DNA of 64,000 bases from Triticum aestivum (taxonomy: Eukaryota; Streptophyta; Magnoliopsida; Poales; Poaceae). The stretch spans positions 683,367,521 through 683,431,520 of the forward strand of contig NC_057803.1 of the NCBI RefSeq assembly GCF_018294505.1. The letters are read 5' to 3'. The translations under genes were made by a program, and so were the position numbers. Under the pieces are notes generated by a model. That model ran no database searches and was not told the origin of the DNA. It saw only the letters and a program-made list of their open reading frames with translations. Below are positions 10,769 to 23,457 of this stretch, piece by piece. Positions within the stretch are counted from its first letter, which is position 1. Each line of letters begins with the position of its first letter.

Positions 10769-13700
10769 ATGGCTCGTGTTGTTGTTCCGTTAAATTTTAA
10801 TGCGTTCCTTGAGAAAGCAAAGTTGAAAGATGATGGTAGCAATTATACGGACTGGGTCCGTAACTTGAGGATTATCCTCATTGCTGCTCAGAAGAATTAC
10901 GTCCTGGAAGCACCGCTGGGTGCCAGGCCTGCTGCTGGAGCAACACCAGATGTTATGAACGTCTGGCAGAGCAAAGCTGATGACTACTCGATAGTTCAGT
11001 GTGCCATGCTTTACGGCTTAGAATCGGGACTTCAACAACGTTTTGAACGTCATGGAGCATATGAGATGTTCTAGGAGTTGAAGTTAATATTTCAAGCAAA
11101 TGCCCGGATTGAGAGATATGAAGTCTCCAATAAGTTCTATAGCTGCAAGATGGAGGAGAACAGTTCTGTCAGTGAGCATATACTCAAAATGTCTGGGTAT
11201 AATAATCACTTGATTCAATTGGGAGTTAATCTTCCAGATGATTGCGTCATTGATAGAATTCTCCAATCACTGCCACCAAGCTACAAGAGCTTCGTGATGA
11301 ACTATAATATGCAAGGGATGAACAAGACTATTCCCGAGCTCTTCGCAATGTTGAAAGCTGCGGAGGTAGAAATCAAGAAGGAGCATCAAGTGTTGATGGT
11401 TAACAAGACCACTAGTTTCAAGAAAAAGGGCAAAGGGAAGAAGAAGGGGAACTTCAAGAAGAACAGCAAGCAAGTTGCTGCTTAGCAGAAGAAACCCAAG
11501 TCTGGACCTAAGCCTGAAACTGAGTGCTTCTACTGCAAGCAGACTGGTCACTGGAAGCGGAACTGCCCCAAGTATTTGGCGGATAAGAAGGATGGCAAGG
11601 TGACCAAAGGTATATGTGATATACATGTTATTGATGTGTACCTTACTAGAGCTCGCAGTAGCACCTGGGTATTTGATACTGGTTATGTTGCTAATATTTG
11701 CAACTCGAAACAGGGACTACGGAATAAGCGGGCACTGGCAAAGGACGAGGTGACGATGCGCATGGGAAATGGTTCCAAAGTCGATGTGATCGCGGTCGGC
11801 ACGCTACCTCTACATCTACCTTCGGGATTAATATTAGACCTAAATAATTGTTATTTGGTGCCAGCGTTGAGCATGAACATTATATCTGGATCTTGTTTGA
11901 TGCGAGACGGTTATTCATTTAAATCAGAGAATAATGGTTGTTCTATTTATATGAATAATATCTTTTATGGTCATGCACCTTTGAAGAGTGGTCTATTTTT
12001 GATGAATCTCGATAGTAGTGATACACATATTCATAATGTTGAAGCCAAAAGATACAGAGTTGATAATGAAAGTGCAACTTATTTGTGGCACTGTCGTTTA
12101 GGTCATATCGGTGTAAAGCGCATGAAGAAACTCCATACCGATGGACTTTTGGAACCACTTGATTATGAATCACTTGGTACTTGCGAACCGTGCCTCATGG
12201 GCAAGATGACTAAAACACCGTTCTCCGGTACTATGGAGAGAGCAATAGATTTGTTGGAAATCATACATACCGATGTATGTGGTCCGATGAATATTGAGGC
12301 TCGTGGCGGATATCGTTATTTTCTCACCTTCACAGATGACTTAAGCAGATATGGGTATATCTACTTAATGAAACATAAATCTGAAACATTTGAAAAGTTC
12401 AAAGAATTTCAGAGTGAAGTTGAAAATCATCGTAAGAAGAAAATAAAGTTTCTACGATCTGATCATGGAGGAGAATATTTGAGTTACGAGTTTGGTGTAC
12501 ATTTGAAAAATTGTGCACTAGTTTCACAACTCACGCCACCCGGAACACCACAGCGTAATGGTGTGTCCGAACGTCGTAATCGTACTTTACTAGATATGGT
12601 GCGATCTATGATGTCTCTTACTGATTTACCGCTATCATTTTGGGGTTATGCTTTAGAGACGGCCGCATTCACGTTAAATAGGGCACCATCAAAATCCGTT
12701 GAGAGGACGCCTTATGAACTGTGGTTTGGCAAGAAACCAAAGTTGTCGTTTCTTAAAGTTTGGGGCTGTGATGCTTATGTGAAAAAACTTCAACCTGATA
12801 AGCTCGAACCCAAATTGGAGAAATGTGTCTTCATAGGATACCCAAAGGAGACTATTGGGTACACCTTCTATCATAGATCCGAAGGCAAGACATTCGTTGC
12901 TAAGAATAGATCCTTTCTAGAGAAGGAGTTTCTCTCGAAAGAAGTGAGTGGGAGGAAAGTAGAACTTGACGATGTAACTATACCTGCTCCTTTATTGGAA
13001 AGTAGTACATCACAGAAAACTGTTTCTGCGACACCTACACCAATAAGTGAGGAAGCTAATCATGATGATCATGAAACTTCAGATCAAGATACTACTGAAC
13101 CTCGTAGATCAACCAGAGTAAGATCCGCGCCAGAGTGGTACGGTAATCCTGTTCTGGAAATCATGCTACTAGATCATGATGAACCTACAAACTATGAAGA
13201 AGCGATGGTGAGCCCAGATTCCGCAAAGTGGCTTGAAGCCATGAAATCTGAGATGGGATCCATGTATGAGAACAAAGTATGGACTTTGGTTGACTTGCCT
13301 GATGATCGGCAAGCAATTGAGAATAAATGGATCTTCAAGAAGAAGACTGACGCTGACGGTAATGTTACTGTCTACAAAGCTCGACTTGTCGCAAAAGGTT
13401 TTCGACAAGTTCAAGGGGTTGACTACGATGAGACCTTCTCACCCGTAGCGATGCTTAAGTCTGTCCGAATCATGTTAGCAATTGCCGCATTTTATGACTA
13501 TGAAATTTGGCAGATGGATGTCAAAACTGCATTCCTGAATGGATTTCTAGAAGAAGAGTTGTATATGATGCAACCGGAAGGTTTTGTCGATCCAAAGGGA
13601 GCTAACAAAGTGTGCAAGCTCCAGCGATCCATTTATGGACTGGTGCAAGCCTCTCGGAGTTGGAATAAACGTTTTGATAGTGTGATCAAAGCATTTGGTT

Positions 13701-14755
13701 TTATACAGACTTTTGGAGAAGCCTGTATTTACAAGAAAGTGAGTGGGAGCTCTGTAGCATTTCTAATATTATATGTGGATGACATATTGCTGATTGGAAA
13801 TGATATAGAATTTCTGGATAGCATAAAGGGATACTTGAATAAGAGTTTTTCAATGAAAGACCTCGGTGAAGCTTCTTACATATTAGGCATAAAGATTTAT
13901 AGAGATAGATCAAGACGCTTAATTGGACTTTCACAAAGCACATACCTTGACAAGATTTTGAAGAAGTTCAAAATGGATCAAGCAAAGAAAGGGTTCTTGC
14001 TTGTGTTACAAGGTGTGAAGTGGAGTCAGACTCAATGCCCGACCACTGCAGAAGATAGAGAGAAAATGAAAGATGTTCCCTATGCTTCAGCCATAGGCTC
14101 TATCATGCATGCAATGTTGTGTACCAGACCTAATGTGTGCCTTGCTATAAGTTTAGCAGGGAGGTACCAAAGTAATCCAGGAGTGGATCACTGTACAGCG
14201 GTCAAGAACATCCTGAAATACCTGAAAAGGAGTAAGGATATGTTTCTCGTATATGGAGGTGACAAAGAGCTCACCGTAAAAGGTTACGTTGATGCAAGCT
14301 TTGACATTGATCCGGACGATTCTAAATCGCAAACTGGATACGTGTTTACATTAAACGGTGGAGCTGTCAGTTGGTGCAGTTCTAAATAAAGTATCATAGC
14401 GGGATCTACATGCGAAGCGGAGTACATAGCTGCTTCGGAAGCAGCGAACAAAGGAGTCTGGATGAAGGAGTTCATATCCGATCTAGGTGTCATACCTAGT
14501 GCATCGGGTCCAATGAAAATCTTTTGTGACAATACTGGTGCAATGGCCTTGGCAAAGGAATCCAGATTTCACAAAAGGACCAAACACATCAAGAGACGCT
14601 TCAATTCCATCCGGGATCTAGTCCAGGTGGGAGACATAGAGATTTGCAAGATACATACGGATCTGAATGTTGCAGACCCGTTGACTAAGCCTCTTCCACG
14701 AGCAAAACATGATCAGCACCAAAGCTCCATGGGTGTTAGAATCATTACAGTGTAA
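10769..14755 (+). pseudogene. Element B gag-pol polyprotein with three nonsense codons
   Basis: One frame, exactly as long as the intact 1328-codon relative at 56734-60720, carries every Copia domain. These are the capsid, an intact zinc knuckle (CFYCKQTGHWKRNC), protease (WVFDTGYVAN), integrase (IHTDVCGP, RSDHGGEY, GVSERRN), RT (YVDD at 13772-13783) and RNase H (CEAEYIA, KIHTDLNVADP). It is broken only by in-frame stops: TAG at 11072-11074, TAG at 11483-11485 and TAA at 14387-14389. Relative D has Gln codons at all three places, and each stop is explained by one C-to-T change (the second also has a further difference from D). There are no frameshifts. The protein would form the virus-like particle and carry out reverse transcription and integration, but this copy cannot make full-length product. 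Confidence 0.93.
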
Positions 14756-14777
14756 TCTAGATTATTGACTCTAGTGC

Positions 14778-14788
14778 AAGTGGGAGAC
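14778..14788 (+). other. Polypurine tract of element B
   Basis: AAGTGGGAGAC ends directly at the 3' LTR start and is identical to the tracts of elements A, C and D. Confidence 0.8.
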
Positions 14789-16514
14789 TGAAGGAAATAT
14801 GCCCTAGAGGCAATAATAAAGTTATTATTTATTTCCTTATATCATGATAAATGTTTATTATTCATGCTAGAATTGTATTAACCGGAAACATAATACATGT
14901 GTGAATACATAGACAAACAGAGTGTCACTAGTATGCCTCTACTTGACTAGCTCGTTAATCAAAGATGGTTATGTTTCCTAACCATGAACAAAGTGTTGTT
15001 ATTTGATTAACGAGGTCACATCATTAGTTGAATGATCTGATTGACATGACCCATTCCATTAGCTTAGCACCCGATCGTTTAATATGTTGCTATTGCTTTC
15101 TTCATGACTTATACATGTTCCTGTAACTATGAGATTATGCAACTCCCGTTTACCGGAGGAACACTTTGGGTACTACCAAACGTCACAACGTAACTGGGTG
15201 ATTATAAAGGAGTACTATAGGTGTCTCCAAAGGTAGATGTTGGGTTGGCGTATTTCGAGATTAGGATTTGTCACTCCGATTGTCGGAGAGGTATCTCTGG
15301 GCCCTCTCGGTAATGCACATCACATAAGCCTTGCAAGCATTGCAACTAATGAGGTAGTTGCGAGATGATGTATTACGGAACGAGTAAAGAGACTTTCCGG
15401 TAACGAGATTGAACTAGGTATTGGATACCGATGATCGAATCTCGGGCAAGTAACATACCGATGGCAAAGGGAACAACGTATGTTGTTATGCGGTCTGACT
15501 GATAAAGATCTTCGTAGAATATGTAGGAGCCAATATGGGCATCTAGGTCCCGCTATTGGTTATTGACCGGAAACGTGTCTCGGTCATGTCTACATTGTTC
15601 TCGAACCCGTAGGGTCCACACGCTTAAGGTTATGATGACAGTTATATTATGAGTTTATGCATTTTGATGTACCGAAGGTTGTTCGGAGTCCCGGATATGA
15701 TCACGGACATGCCGAGGAGTCTCGAAATGGTCGAGACATAAAGATTGATATATTGGAAGCCTATGTTTGGATATCAGAAGTGTTCCTGGTGAAATCGGGA
15801 TTTTACCGGAGTGCCGGGAGGTTACCGGAATCCCCCGGGAGCTATATGGGCCTTAGTGGGCTTTAGTGGAAAGGAGAAAGGGGCAGCCCAAGGTGGCTGT
15901 GCGCCTCCCCCCTTCCCCTAGTCCTAATAGGACTAGGAGAGGTGGCCGGCCCCCTCTCTCTCTTTCCCCCCTCAAGGAATCCTATTCCAACTAGGATTGG
16001 GGGGGAATCCTACTCCCAGAGGGAGTAGGACTCTCCTGGCGCGCCCTCCCTTGGCCGGCCAGCCTCCCCCCTCTAGTCCTTTATATACTGAGGTAGAGGC
16101 ACCCTAGAACAAACAAGTTGATCCACGTGATCTATTCCTTAGCCGTGTGCGGTGCCCCCAGCCACCATATTCCTCGATAATACTGTAGCGGAGTTTAGGC
16201 GAAGCCCTGCTGCTATAGCGCATCAAGATCGTCACCACGTCGTCGTGCTGATGGAACTCTTCCCCGACACTTTGCTGGATTGGAGTCCGGGGATTGTCAT
16301 CGAGCTGAACGTGTGCTCGAACTCGGAGGTGCCGTAGTTTCGGTGCTTGATCGGTTGGATCATGAAGACGTACGACTACTTCCTCTACGTTGCGTCAACG
16401 CTTCCGCAGTCGGTCTGCGTGGGTACGTAGACAACACTCTCCCCTCTCGTTGCTATGCATCACATGATCTTGCGTGTGCGTAGGAAATTTTTGAAATTAC
16501 TACGTTACCCATCA
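14789..16514 (+). repeat. 3' LTR of element B
   Basis: A complete 1726-bp LTR starting TGAAGGAAATATG and ending TACCCATCA. It matches the remaining 5' LTR and, in reverse complement, the LTRs of element D. Confidence 0.93.
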
Positions 16515-16790
16515 GTGCGATCATAATCACAACCAAGGTAACAATTGATCCAACAACACAATGATACCAAGCCTCGGTATGAATGGCATATTTTCTAATC
16601 TTTCTCATCTTCAACCGCATTGCATCCATCTTGATCTTGTGATCATCTATGACATCCGCAACATGCAACTCCAATATCATCTTCTCCTCCTCAATTTTTT
16701 TCCTTCAAGTAATTGTTTTCTTCTTCAACTAAATTTAACCTCTCGACAATAGCATCGGTTGGAATTTCCGGTTCAACTACCTCCTACATA
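16515..16790 (-). pseudogene. CACTA-associated small coiled-coil/membrane protein, exon cut by element B
   Basis: On the minus strand an exon starts after an AG acceptor near 16790. It encodes an acidic stretch, a charged helix rich in Lys, Glu and Met, and a hydrophobic segment (WYHCVVGSIVTLVVIMI) that looks like one membrane span. I recognise this as a small protein commonly annotated in the 5' part of Triticeae CACTA elements; its role is unknown to me. A matching upstream exon ends in a donor near 16875 and another near 17033. The frame is broken by a stop in an A run near 16693, and the C-terminus is removed by the insertion of B. Confidence 0.5.
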
Positions 16791-17492
16791 AATAAAATCT
16801 ATGTCACATTGGTCAGCATAATTGTCATAAACAATAAATGAACTATATATTTATAAAAAGGTAATATATACCACATCCGAATCATAGCTAGGACGAGGGC
16901 CGACGGGGCGGATACCGAAATCATCGCACTATATAATAACAAGCAATAATAAAAGTAAGAAAATTAGACAAGTATATATCTAAAGTAAGAATATATTTTC
17001 TTTCAGAAAGAAGATAAGAACAAGAGGCTCACCACGATGGTGCCGCCGACGAGATTGGCGCAGGCGATCGACGGCGGTGAAGACGGGGATGGGACGTGAC
17101 GGACTGCTAAACCTATGCAAATCTCGGGGAAAATGGAGCTTGGAGGTCGAGCTTCGAGAGGAGAAAGCTTAACTAGTGTGGCTCGGGCATTTCATTGAAC
17201 ACCTCATGTGCATAGGAGGTGAGCTAGAGCACCCAAATGCCCTCCCCTCGCCGGCTAGAAAAAACAGAGCATTGTGGAGTGCTCTGCTGCGGCAATGGGG
17301 TATATATAGGCAGCTCATTTGTCCCGGTTTGTGGCTGGAACCAGACTAAAGCTCCACCTTATGTCCCGGTTCAAGCCACGAACCGGGACCAATGTATGTG
17401 GGCCAGGAGCGAGGCCCATTGGTCCCGGTTCGTGCCTATAACCGGGACAAATAGGTCCAGACGAACCGGGACCAATGCCCATGAGGCCCCGG
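16515..17492 (-). mobile_element. CACTA (En/Spm) transposon F, 5' transcribed region
   Basis: This is read on the minus strand. At 17300-17490 lie subterminal repeats of the GGTCCCGGTT / ACCGGGAC type. A TATATATA box, a leader and several short exons with plausible GT-AG borders follow. It continues the CACTA terminus at 31163-31278, from which it was separated by the Gypsy element E (TSD CCCGG on both sides). The left end is cut by element B. The leader resembles that of the second CACTA at 44785-44910, so both seem to be one family. The transposase itself would lie left of the window. Confidence 0.75.
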
Positions 17493-18675
17493 TGTCGGAG
17501 TAAATGACCACGGGTAGCCTAGCCAGCTCCCCTTGGCGCTCCAGAAAAACTATAGGCTGAACAAGCCTCCAAGCATCCAAGGCGTGGGGCCGCCTTCCCC
17601 CAGCTGGCTACCTCTCAAGCCGGCTGCATGAAGGCGGCCCAGCCCTAAAATCCTCGAAGAAAACCATGCGAGGGCCGGCTCCAAGAAGCCGGCCACGAGA
17701 AGGCCAACTTCAAGAAGCCGCCCCCCTCCAGCAGGCGGCCAAGACCGTGCCCTCAGAGTCTGCACCCACATAACGGTGATAAGACGAGGCGTGGCTATAG
17801 TGAAGCCTGCCACCCCCGAATCCCGGAACATGCATGACCACAGTGCGCCGTACGGGGCGGCCATCACCCGTCCAGTGCGGCATTGTTGCCATGTTGACCA
17901 TGACGTCACCCACGGCGAGCTGTCAGTACGATCCATGGGTGGCGGGCCCCCTCAGTCAGGGAGATGCCTAAAGGCGGCCAGGCCTCCCCCAGTCGGCGTG
18001 AGGTATGGCTGACTCCCAATAGCCGGCTAGTTCACTTCCTCGAAGGAGGCGCCTCATTAAGGAGATAAGATGAGGTAAGGCTACAGCGATAAGCTGCCCG
18101 ACGGCAGCACTATAGCCATGCTTACCACGACAAAGCCCTCATCACCAAAGGCGAGGCAACAGTAACCAGCCCCCGACAAGACCCCCGAGCGGTGGGACTG
18201 GCCTGTCGACTAGAAGGCCGGCAGCCGGCGGGGTCCACCAGTCGGCGGGCCCCATCGGTCGGCGGAGAAGCCGGCAAGCGTAGACACAGACGGCTAGGGC
18301 CCATGCCCAGCCGGATTACCATTGTACCCCTAGGGGGTAGGCCTATATAAACCCCCAGGGCACCCGTGCAGGGGGAGCTTTTTCCAGTAGTTCTAGACAC
18401 CACATCGAGAGGAGAAGCGGGTTAGCCTTGCCCTTCTTCATCCTTTCACCGAACAGCTCAAGGAGCCTCTTGTAGCTACTTGACGATCTAGTGACCATGC
18501 GGAGACCCCGCAGAGCAGCAGTAGGGGTGTTATCTCCACAGAGAGCCCTGAAGCTGGGTAAGATCCGCCGGCGTGCATGTCTTCGCCTTATCCCATTTCC
18601 AGGCACCGGCGATGTTTTATCGGCTCCCACAATGATAAGCCACCCGTTGGCATATGCCGCACCAACCACCCGACA
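17493..18675 (+). repeat. 5' LTR of element E
   Basis: 1183 bp, GC-rich, with many AGTCGG/CCGGC-like short motifs. It is bounded by TGTCGG and CCGACA and matched by 29993-31162 with small indels near 17680-17720. Confidence 0.92.
18343..18352 (+). promoter_or_regulatory. Putative TATA box in the 5' LTR of element E
   Basis: CTATATAAAC about 330 bp before the LTR end is followed by a GC-rich block, as expected for an LTR core promoter. The same motif occurs in the 3' LTR near 30831. Confidence 0.5.
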
Positions 18676-18677
18676 TT

Positions 18678-18694
18678 TGGCGCCCACCATGGGG
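18678..18694 (+). other. Primer-binding site of element E
   Basis: TGGCGCCCACCATGGGG begins two bases after the LTR end. Its TGGCGCC start is typical of Gypsy PBS sequences. I did not match it to a particular tRNA. Confidence 0.6.
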
Positions 18695-18961
18695 ACAGGT
18701 GCACCGTCGCGTGGAGACCTGTTCTGGACGGGAACCCTCTTCCTTCCCAGCGTGCGTAGCCAGCCCGGCTAGCCCGACGGCGCTTGCCCCGACGCGCTGC
18801 AAGGCGTCGCCGATGCCTGCGCGGCGAGCTGCCTCGCCGTTCTTCTTGGCGAGGCTCGCATCTCCGACGAGCCTGCATCCGACGCGGGCACAGGCTGCCC
18901 CGAGAGCCACCTCGTCAGCCTCCTCGACCAACTCCACGTCTCTGGCGAGCTTGCCGCGAAC

Positions 18962-20986
18962 TTGGAGTCGGTTGGCTCCACCAACCCGATGCTTGTCGAC
19001 TCTGACACGGCGTCGCTTGACGCCTTCCCCACCAACGTAGTAATCATCAACGACCCTCTTCCACGAGCCGACAATAGTGGCAGCGCCATAACCGAGGTAC
19101 TGGTCATCAGCCACGGCACCGCCTCTGACGAAAACGCCCACAACGCCCTGCAGACGGTGCTACACGACTTGTCCGCCCCCATCCCGACCGACGCCGATGC
19201 CCAGACACTAGAGGCGCGCCGCCTCGCCCTTGTTGCGGAGGGCCAAAAGCTAGCTTCCATGAGACGCCTCACCGAGGCTCACTAGCGCGAAGTCGACCGC
19301 GCCGCCTTTGGCACGCCGCCTCCCAACGGGCCGAGCCACGTCAGCATCATCAAGAAACGCGGTGCGGCTATCGTCGACATGCTGGGAGCAGACCGCCCAG
19401 TCTATGCCATGCCTCTCGAGAACCTACGCGCCGCCCAGGCGGCCGCAGACGAGCTGAATGGACTGGGGCCCGACGAGCTCCCCTACATGACCAGATGCAT
19501 CCAGCAGCTTATCGACGCGGCAACAGAGCGGCATGAAGCCAGTGTCCGCGCTGAAATTCCTCCCCCACACCGAGAGCATGGTGCGTCGTCCTGAACGCCG
19601 ACTGCGGGCAACATCCGCGCAAGGAAAGGAAAGGAACCGGCTGCCAGCCGCAGCCGGACTCGAATCTCCATCGAGCGTGACGCAGAAGGACGCCCTCGAG
19701 CTGTGGAGTGGCAGGGCGACCCGCCTCCTCCGCCTCGTGGGGAGAGATATCCTACTCCGCCGCCTGTCACGCATCCGACTCTCAGCGGCCGACTGGGCCG
19801 CCACGAAGGAGTCGGCGAGAATGACGCCCGCCACCGGATCGACTGCTTAGCGTGATCCCTAGCTCTGTATGATGTCGGCCCGCCTTGCTTCGGCCCCCGC
19901 ATCCGCGACGAGCCCTTCCCCAAAGGGTTCTCGCTCCCAAGAGACACGCCCAAGTACAACGGCTCCGTGAAGCCGGAAGATTGGTTGATCGACTACTCCA
20001 CAGCGGTTAGCATCACGAACGGCAACATGTGTGTTGCCGTGAAGTATGTCCCCCTCATGCTCCAAGGCACAGCGCGCACCTGGCTCAACAGCCTCAAGCC
20101 TTACAGCGTCAACAGCTGGCTAGACTTCACAGAAACCTTCATCCGCAACTTTACCAGCACCTACAAACGGGCTCCCAAGCCCCGACAGCTCTCCTTGTGT
20201 GTACAAGGGCCCAATGAATCAACTTGCGACTACCTCACACGTTGGGCCGAGCTCCGCAATTCCTGTGAAGGGGTGCACGAGGTTCAAGCTATAGAGTACT
20301 TCACCACCGGGTGCCGAGAAGGCACCCTCCTCAAACACCGACTCCTCCGCGACGAGCCGACTACCCTCGACGAGCTGCTGGTCATAGCTGATAAATACGC
20401 CACGGCCGATTCCTCAATGAAGACCGACCTCCGAGTAGACGCCTCCGGGATGGTGCTCGCTCCGAGTCCCAAGACACCGGCAGGAGACTCCAGTCGACGC
20501 CCGTACCAGAACGACCACAAGTGCAAGTCTCCCATGCCGCCTTCCGCCAGTCGGCAGGTGGCCACAGTCGAGGACGAACAACCCGAAGGGCGGCCCACGC
20601 CCAAGAAGCAGAAAGGCAGCAGGCCAGCCTGGCAGCCGGCTTTCTCCTATGAGCAAGCACTTGATGCCCCCTGCAAGTTCCACAGCGGCGCGAAGCCTTC
20701 AAACCACACGACCCGGAAATGCCACTGGCTCACGCGGATCTCCAAGGGCGAGGGGATAGCGCCGCCTTCGCCTGCTGGTCAGCCGCCTCCGGCCCCTCCG
20801 CAGTTGGCCGCTCGACCAGCAGTCGGGACTGTTCAAGACGAGTTCCCCGACGAGCATGCCGCCTACGTCGTCTTTACAAGCCAACCAGAAGACCAGCGTA
20901 GCCGACGCCGACAGCATCAAGAAGTCAATGCAGTTGCCTCCAATAATCCCGAATTCATGCACTGGTCACAAAGGCCTATCAGCTAG
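18962..20986 (+). pseudogene. Element E gag, broken
   Basis: A single frame runs through here with in-frame stops at 19283-19285 (TAG), 19592-19594 (TGA) and 19848-19850 (TAG). The best-preserved part, 19880-20990, has the Retrotrans_gag region (GTARTWLNSL, FIRNFTSTYK, DYLTRWAEL). It is followed by a Pro/Lys-rich tail with a Cys/His cluster (CKFHSGAK...RKCHWL) that may bind nucleic acid. The true start is upstream, near the ATG at 18689. Gag would build the particle; this copy cannot. Confidence 0.85.
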
Positions 20987-22636
20987 AGCCGGACTAATCA
21001 CCTAGAGGTGATGCCGTCTCCCGGCTCTTACGCATTGGTTTTGGACGCCACCCTCGCAATAGAAAGGCGAGCCGCCTGTTTCTCCCGCGTGCTGATAGAT
21101 GACGGGAGCAGCATCAACATACTGTACCGTGACACCTTGGAGAAGCTGAGCATCAAGACGAAGTAGCTCATGCCTAGTCGGACTGTGTTCCATGGCATCA
21201 TACCCGGCCTGTCCTGCTCCCCAATCGGCAAGGTCAAGATAGATGTCCTCTTCGGGGACAAGGATCATTTCCGCCGAGAGGCAGTGTGGTTTGAGGTAGT
21301 GGATCTGGAGAGCCCTTACCATGCGTTGCTTGGCCGACCTGCTCTGGCCAAGTTCATGGCTGTACCCCACTATGCCTACCTCAAAATGAAGATACCGAGT
21401 TCCAAGGGCATCATCACCATAGCCGGAGACTATAAGAAATCCTCCAACTGTGCGGTAGCTAGTAGCCGGCTGGCTGAGTCCCTCGTGATTGATGAAGAGA
21501 AGAAGATACTGGATCGAGTCGTGGCCATGGCCGGGAAGCAGCCGGCCCTGTCCCCCGACCCCGAGGAATGTGATGCCCAAGGTTCTTTCCAGCCGGCCAA
21601 AGAAACAAAGAAGATACCTCTGGACCCGGAGCACCCAGAAAGGTTTGCCACCATCGGGGCAAACCTGGACAGCAAATAGGAAGGCGAGCTCATTGATTTC
21701 CTCTGTGAGAATTGGGACATCTTCGCATGGTCCCCCAAGGACATGCCGGGTGTTCCGAAGGAATTCGCCGAGCACAAACTACACGTCCGAGAAGGTGCGA
21801 AACCAGTCAAGCAGCCCCTCCGGTGACTGTCGGAAGAGAAGAGAAGGATCGTAGGAGAAGATATAGCCCGGCTTCTGGCAGCCGGCTTCATTATGGAGGT
21901 TTTCTTTCCAGAGTGGCTCGCCAACCCGGTCCTCGTGCTGAAGAAAAATAAGTAGCGCATGTGTATAGACTACACTAGCCTCAACAAGGCCTGCCCCAAA
22001 GATCCCTTCGCCCTGCCAAGGATTGATCAAGTAATAGACTCCACAGCCGGATGCGAGCTGTTGAGCTTCTTGAATGCTTACTCAGGCTACCACCAGATAA
22101 AGTTGGATCCAGCTGACCGCCTAAAAACCACCTTCATCACACCATTTGGAGCTTTCTGCTACCTGAGTATGACATTCGGCTTGAGAAATGCTGGTGCCAC
22201 TTTTCAGCGTTGCATGCAGAAATGCCTCCTCACGCAGCTCGCCAGAAATGCCCATGTCTATGTAGACGATATTGTGGTGAAGACGAAGAACCACGGCACC
22301 TTGCTGGAAGACCTCAGAGAGACATTTGAAAACTTGCGCCGGTTTCAGATAAAGCTCAACCCCGAGAAATGCATGTTCGGAGTACCAGCCGGCCAACTTC
22401 TAGGCTTCCAGGTCTCTGAACGCGGCATCGAATGCAACCCAGTGAAGATCAAGGTCATAGAAAGAATGGAGATTCCCACCAAGCTACGAGATGTCCAAAA
22501 GTTCACCGGATGCTTGCCTTCCCTGAACCACTTCATCAGCCGGCTCGGAGAGAAAGCTCTCCCCCTCTACCGACTCATGAAGAAGTCCACTCACTTCGAG
22601 TGGAACGACCAAGCAGACAAGCTTTCCACGAGCTAA
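20987..22636 (+). pseudogene. Element E pol: protease and reverse transcriptase
   Basis: In the gag frame this has a retroviral-type protease signature (LIDDGSSINILY at 21092-21127, HALLGRPAL later). Reverse transcriptase follows, with MCIDYTSLNKACPKD, the catalytic YVDD at 22259-22270 and LGFQVSERGIE. Stops occur at 21164-21166 (TAG), 21677-21679 (TAG), near 21824 (TGA) and near 21953 (TAG). Judging from neighbouring conserved residues, each can be explained by one C-to-T or G-to-A change. A one-base deletion near 22617 shifts the downstream part to another frame. Confidence 0.88.
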
Positions 22637-23457
22637 AGAAGATGTTGACCACACCACCTGTCTTGGCAGCACCGACTGAGAAAGAGCCCATGCTCCTTTA
22701 CATTGCCGCCACTAGCCGGGTGGTCAGCACAGTTATCGTGGTCCAGCACCCAGAAGAAGGCCGAGCTCAGCTAGTCCAAAGGCCAGTGTATTATTTAAGT
22801 GAAGTATTATCCGCCTTGAAGCAGAACTACCCACACTACCAGAAGATGTGCTATGGTGTGTACTTCGCCGCCAAGAAGCTCAAGCCCTACTTTCAAGAGC
22901 ACCCCATCACGGTCGTATGTACTGCCGAGCTCGCCGAGATCATAGGCTGTCGGGATGCATCTGGCCGGGTGGAAAAACGGGCCATTGAGCTAGCTCCCTA
23001 CATGATCTTCTACCAGCCTCGCACCGCCATTAAGTCCCAAGCACTGGCCGATTTCCTTGTCTTCTGGGCCGAAACCCAGTACCTGCCACCGGCCCCCGAC
23101 ACCACTCATTGGCGGATGCACTTCAATGGGTCCAAGATGCACACCGGCTTGGGAGCCGGCATCATCCTCACCTCTCCCAAGGGCGACAAGCTCAAGTACA
23201 CATTGCAAATTCATTTTGCCGCCTCCAACAATGTGGCCGAGTATGAGGCGCTCATACACGGGCTCCGGCTAGCCAAAGAGCTCGGCATCCGCTGGATCCT
23301 ATGCTATGGCGACTCGGATTTGGTGGTCCAGCAGTCATCTGGCGACTGGGACGCCAAGGACGCGAACATGGCGAGCTACCGCTTCCTCGTTCAGCAAATC
23401 AGTGGATATTTTGAAGGATGCGAGTTCCTTCATGTACCACGGGCCGACAATGTATGA
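22620..23457 (+). pseudogene. Element E pol: two successive RNase H domains
   Basis: After the frameshift the first RNase H region contains LSALKQNYPHYQKMCYGVYF. From about 23100 a second RNase H-like domain begins (HFNGSKMHTGLGAGI, NNVAEYEALIHGL, GDSDLVVQQ, HVPRADN). Two tandem RNase H domains are a known feature of Tat-lineage Gypsy elements. In the second domain the usual first catalytic Asp (FDGS) is Asn (AAT at 23125-23127). The segment ends in TGA at 23455-23457. Confidence 0.85.

Larger units (their letters stand above)
8404..16514 (+). mobile_element. Copia LTR retrotransposon B, WIS-like, 5' LTR split by element A
   Basis: The order is LTR, PBS, polyprotein, polypurine tract, LTR on the plus strand. 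The first roughly 603 bp of the 5' LTR are missing because element A is inserted there; that piece should lie left of the window. The LTR start TGAAGGAAATATGCCC resembles the WIS/BARE group (from memory). B is inserted into a CACTA exon: sequence directly right of 16514 is CACTA coding sequence on the minus strand. The expected right TSD copy is GTGCG at 16515-16519; its partner is outside the window. Confidence 0.92.

Noticed and set aside
18122..19272. Long minus-strand open frames across the Gypsy E LTR and gag start
   Set aside because: They are shadows caused by high GC content opposite the gag frame; the plus-strand frame carries the gag motifs downstream.
20284..22396. Minus-strand open frames opposite gag, protease and RT of Gypsy E
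   Set aside because: Each is opposite a plus-strand segment with recognised Gypsy motifs; none shows a domain.
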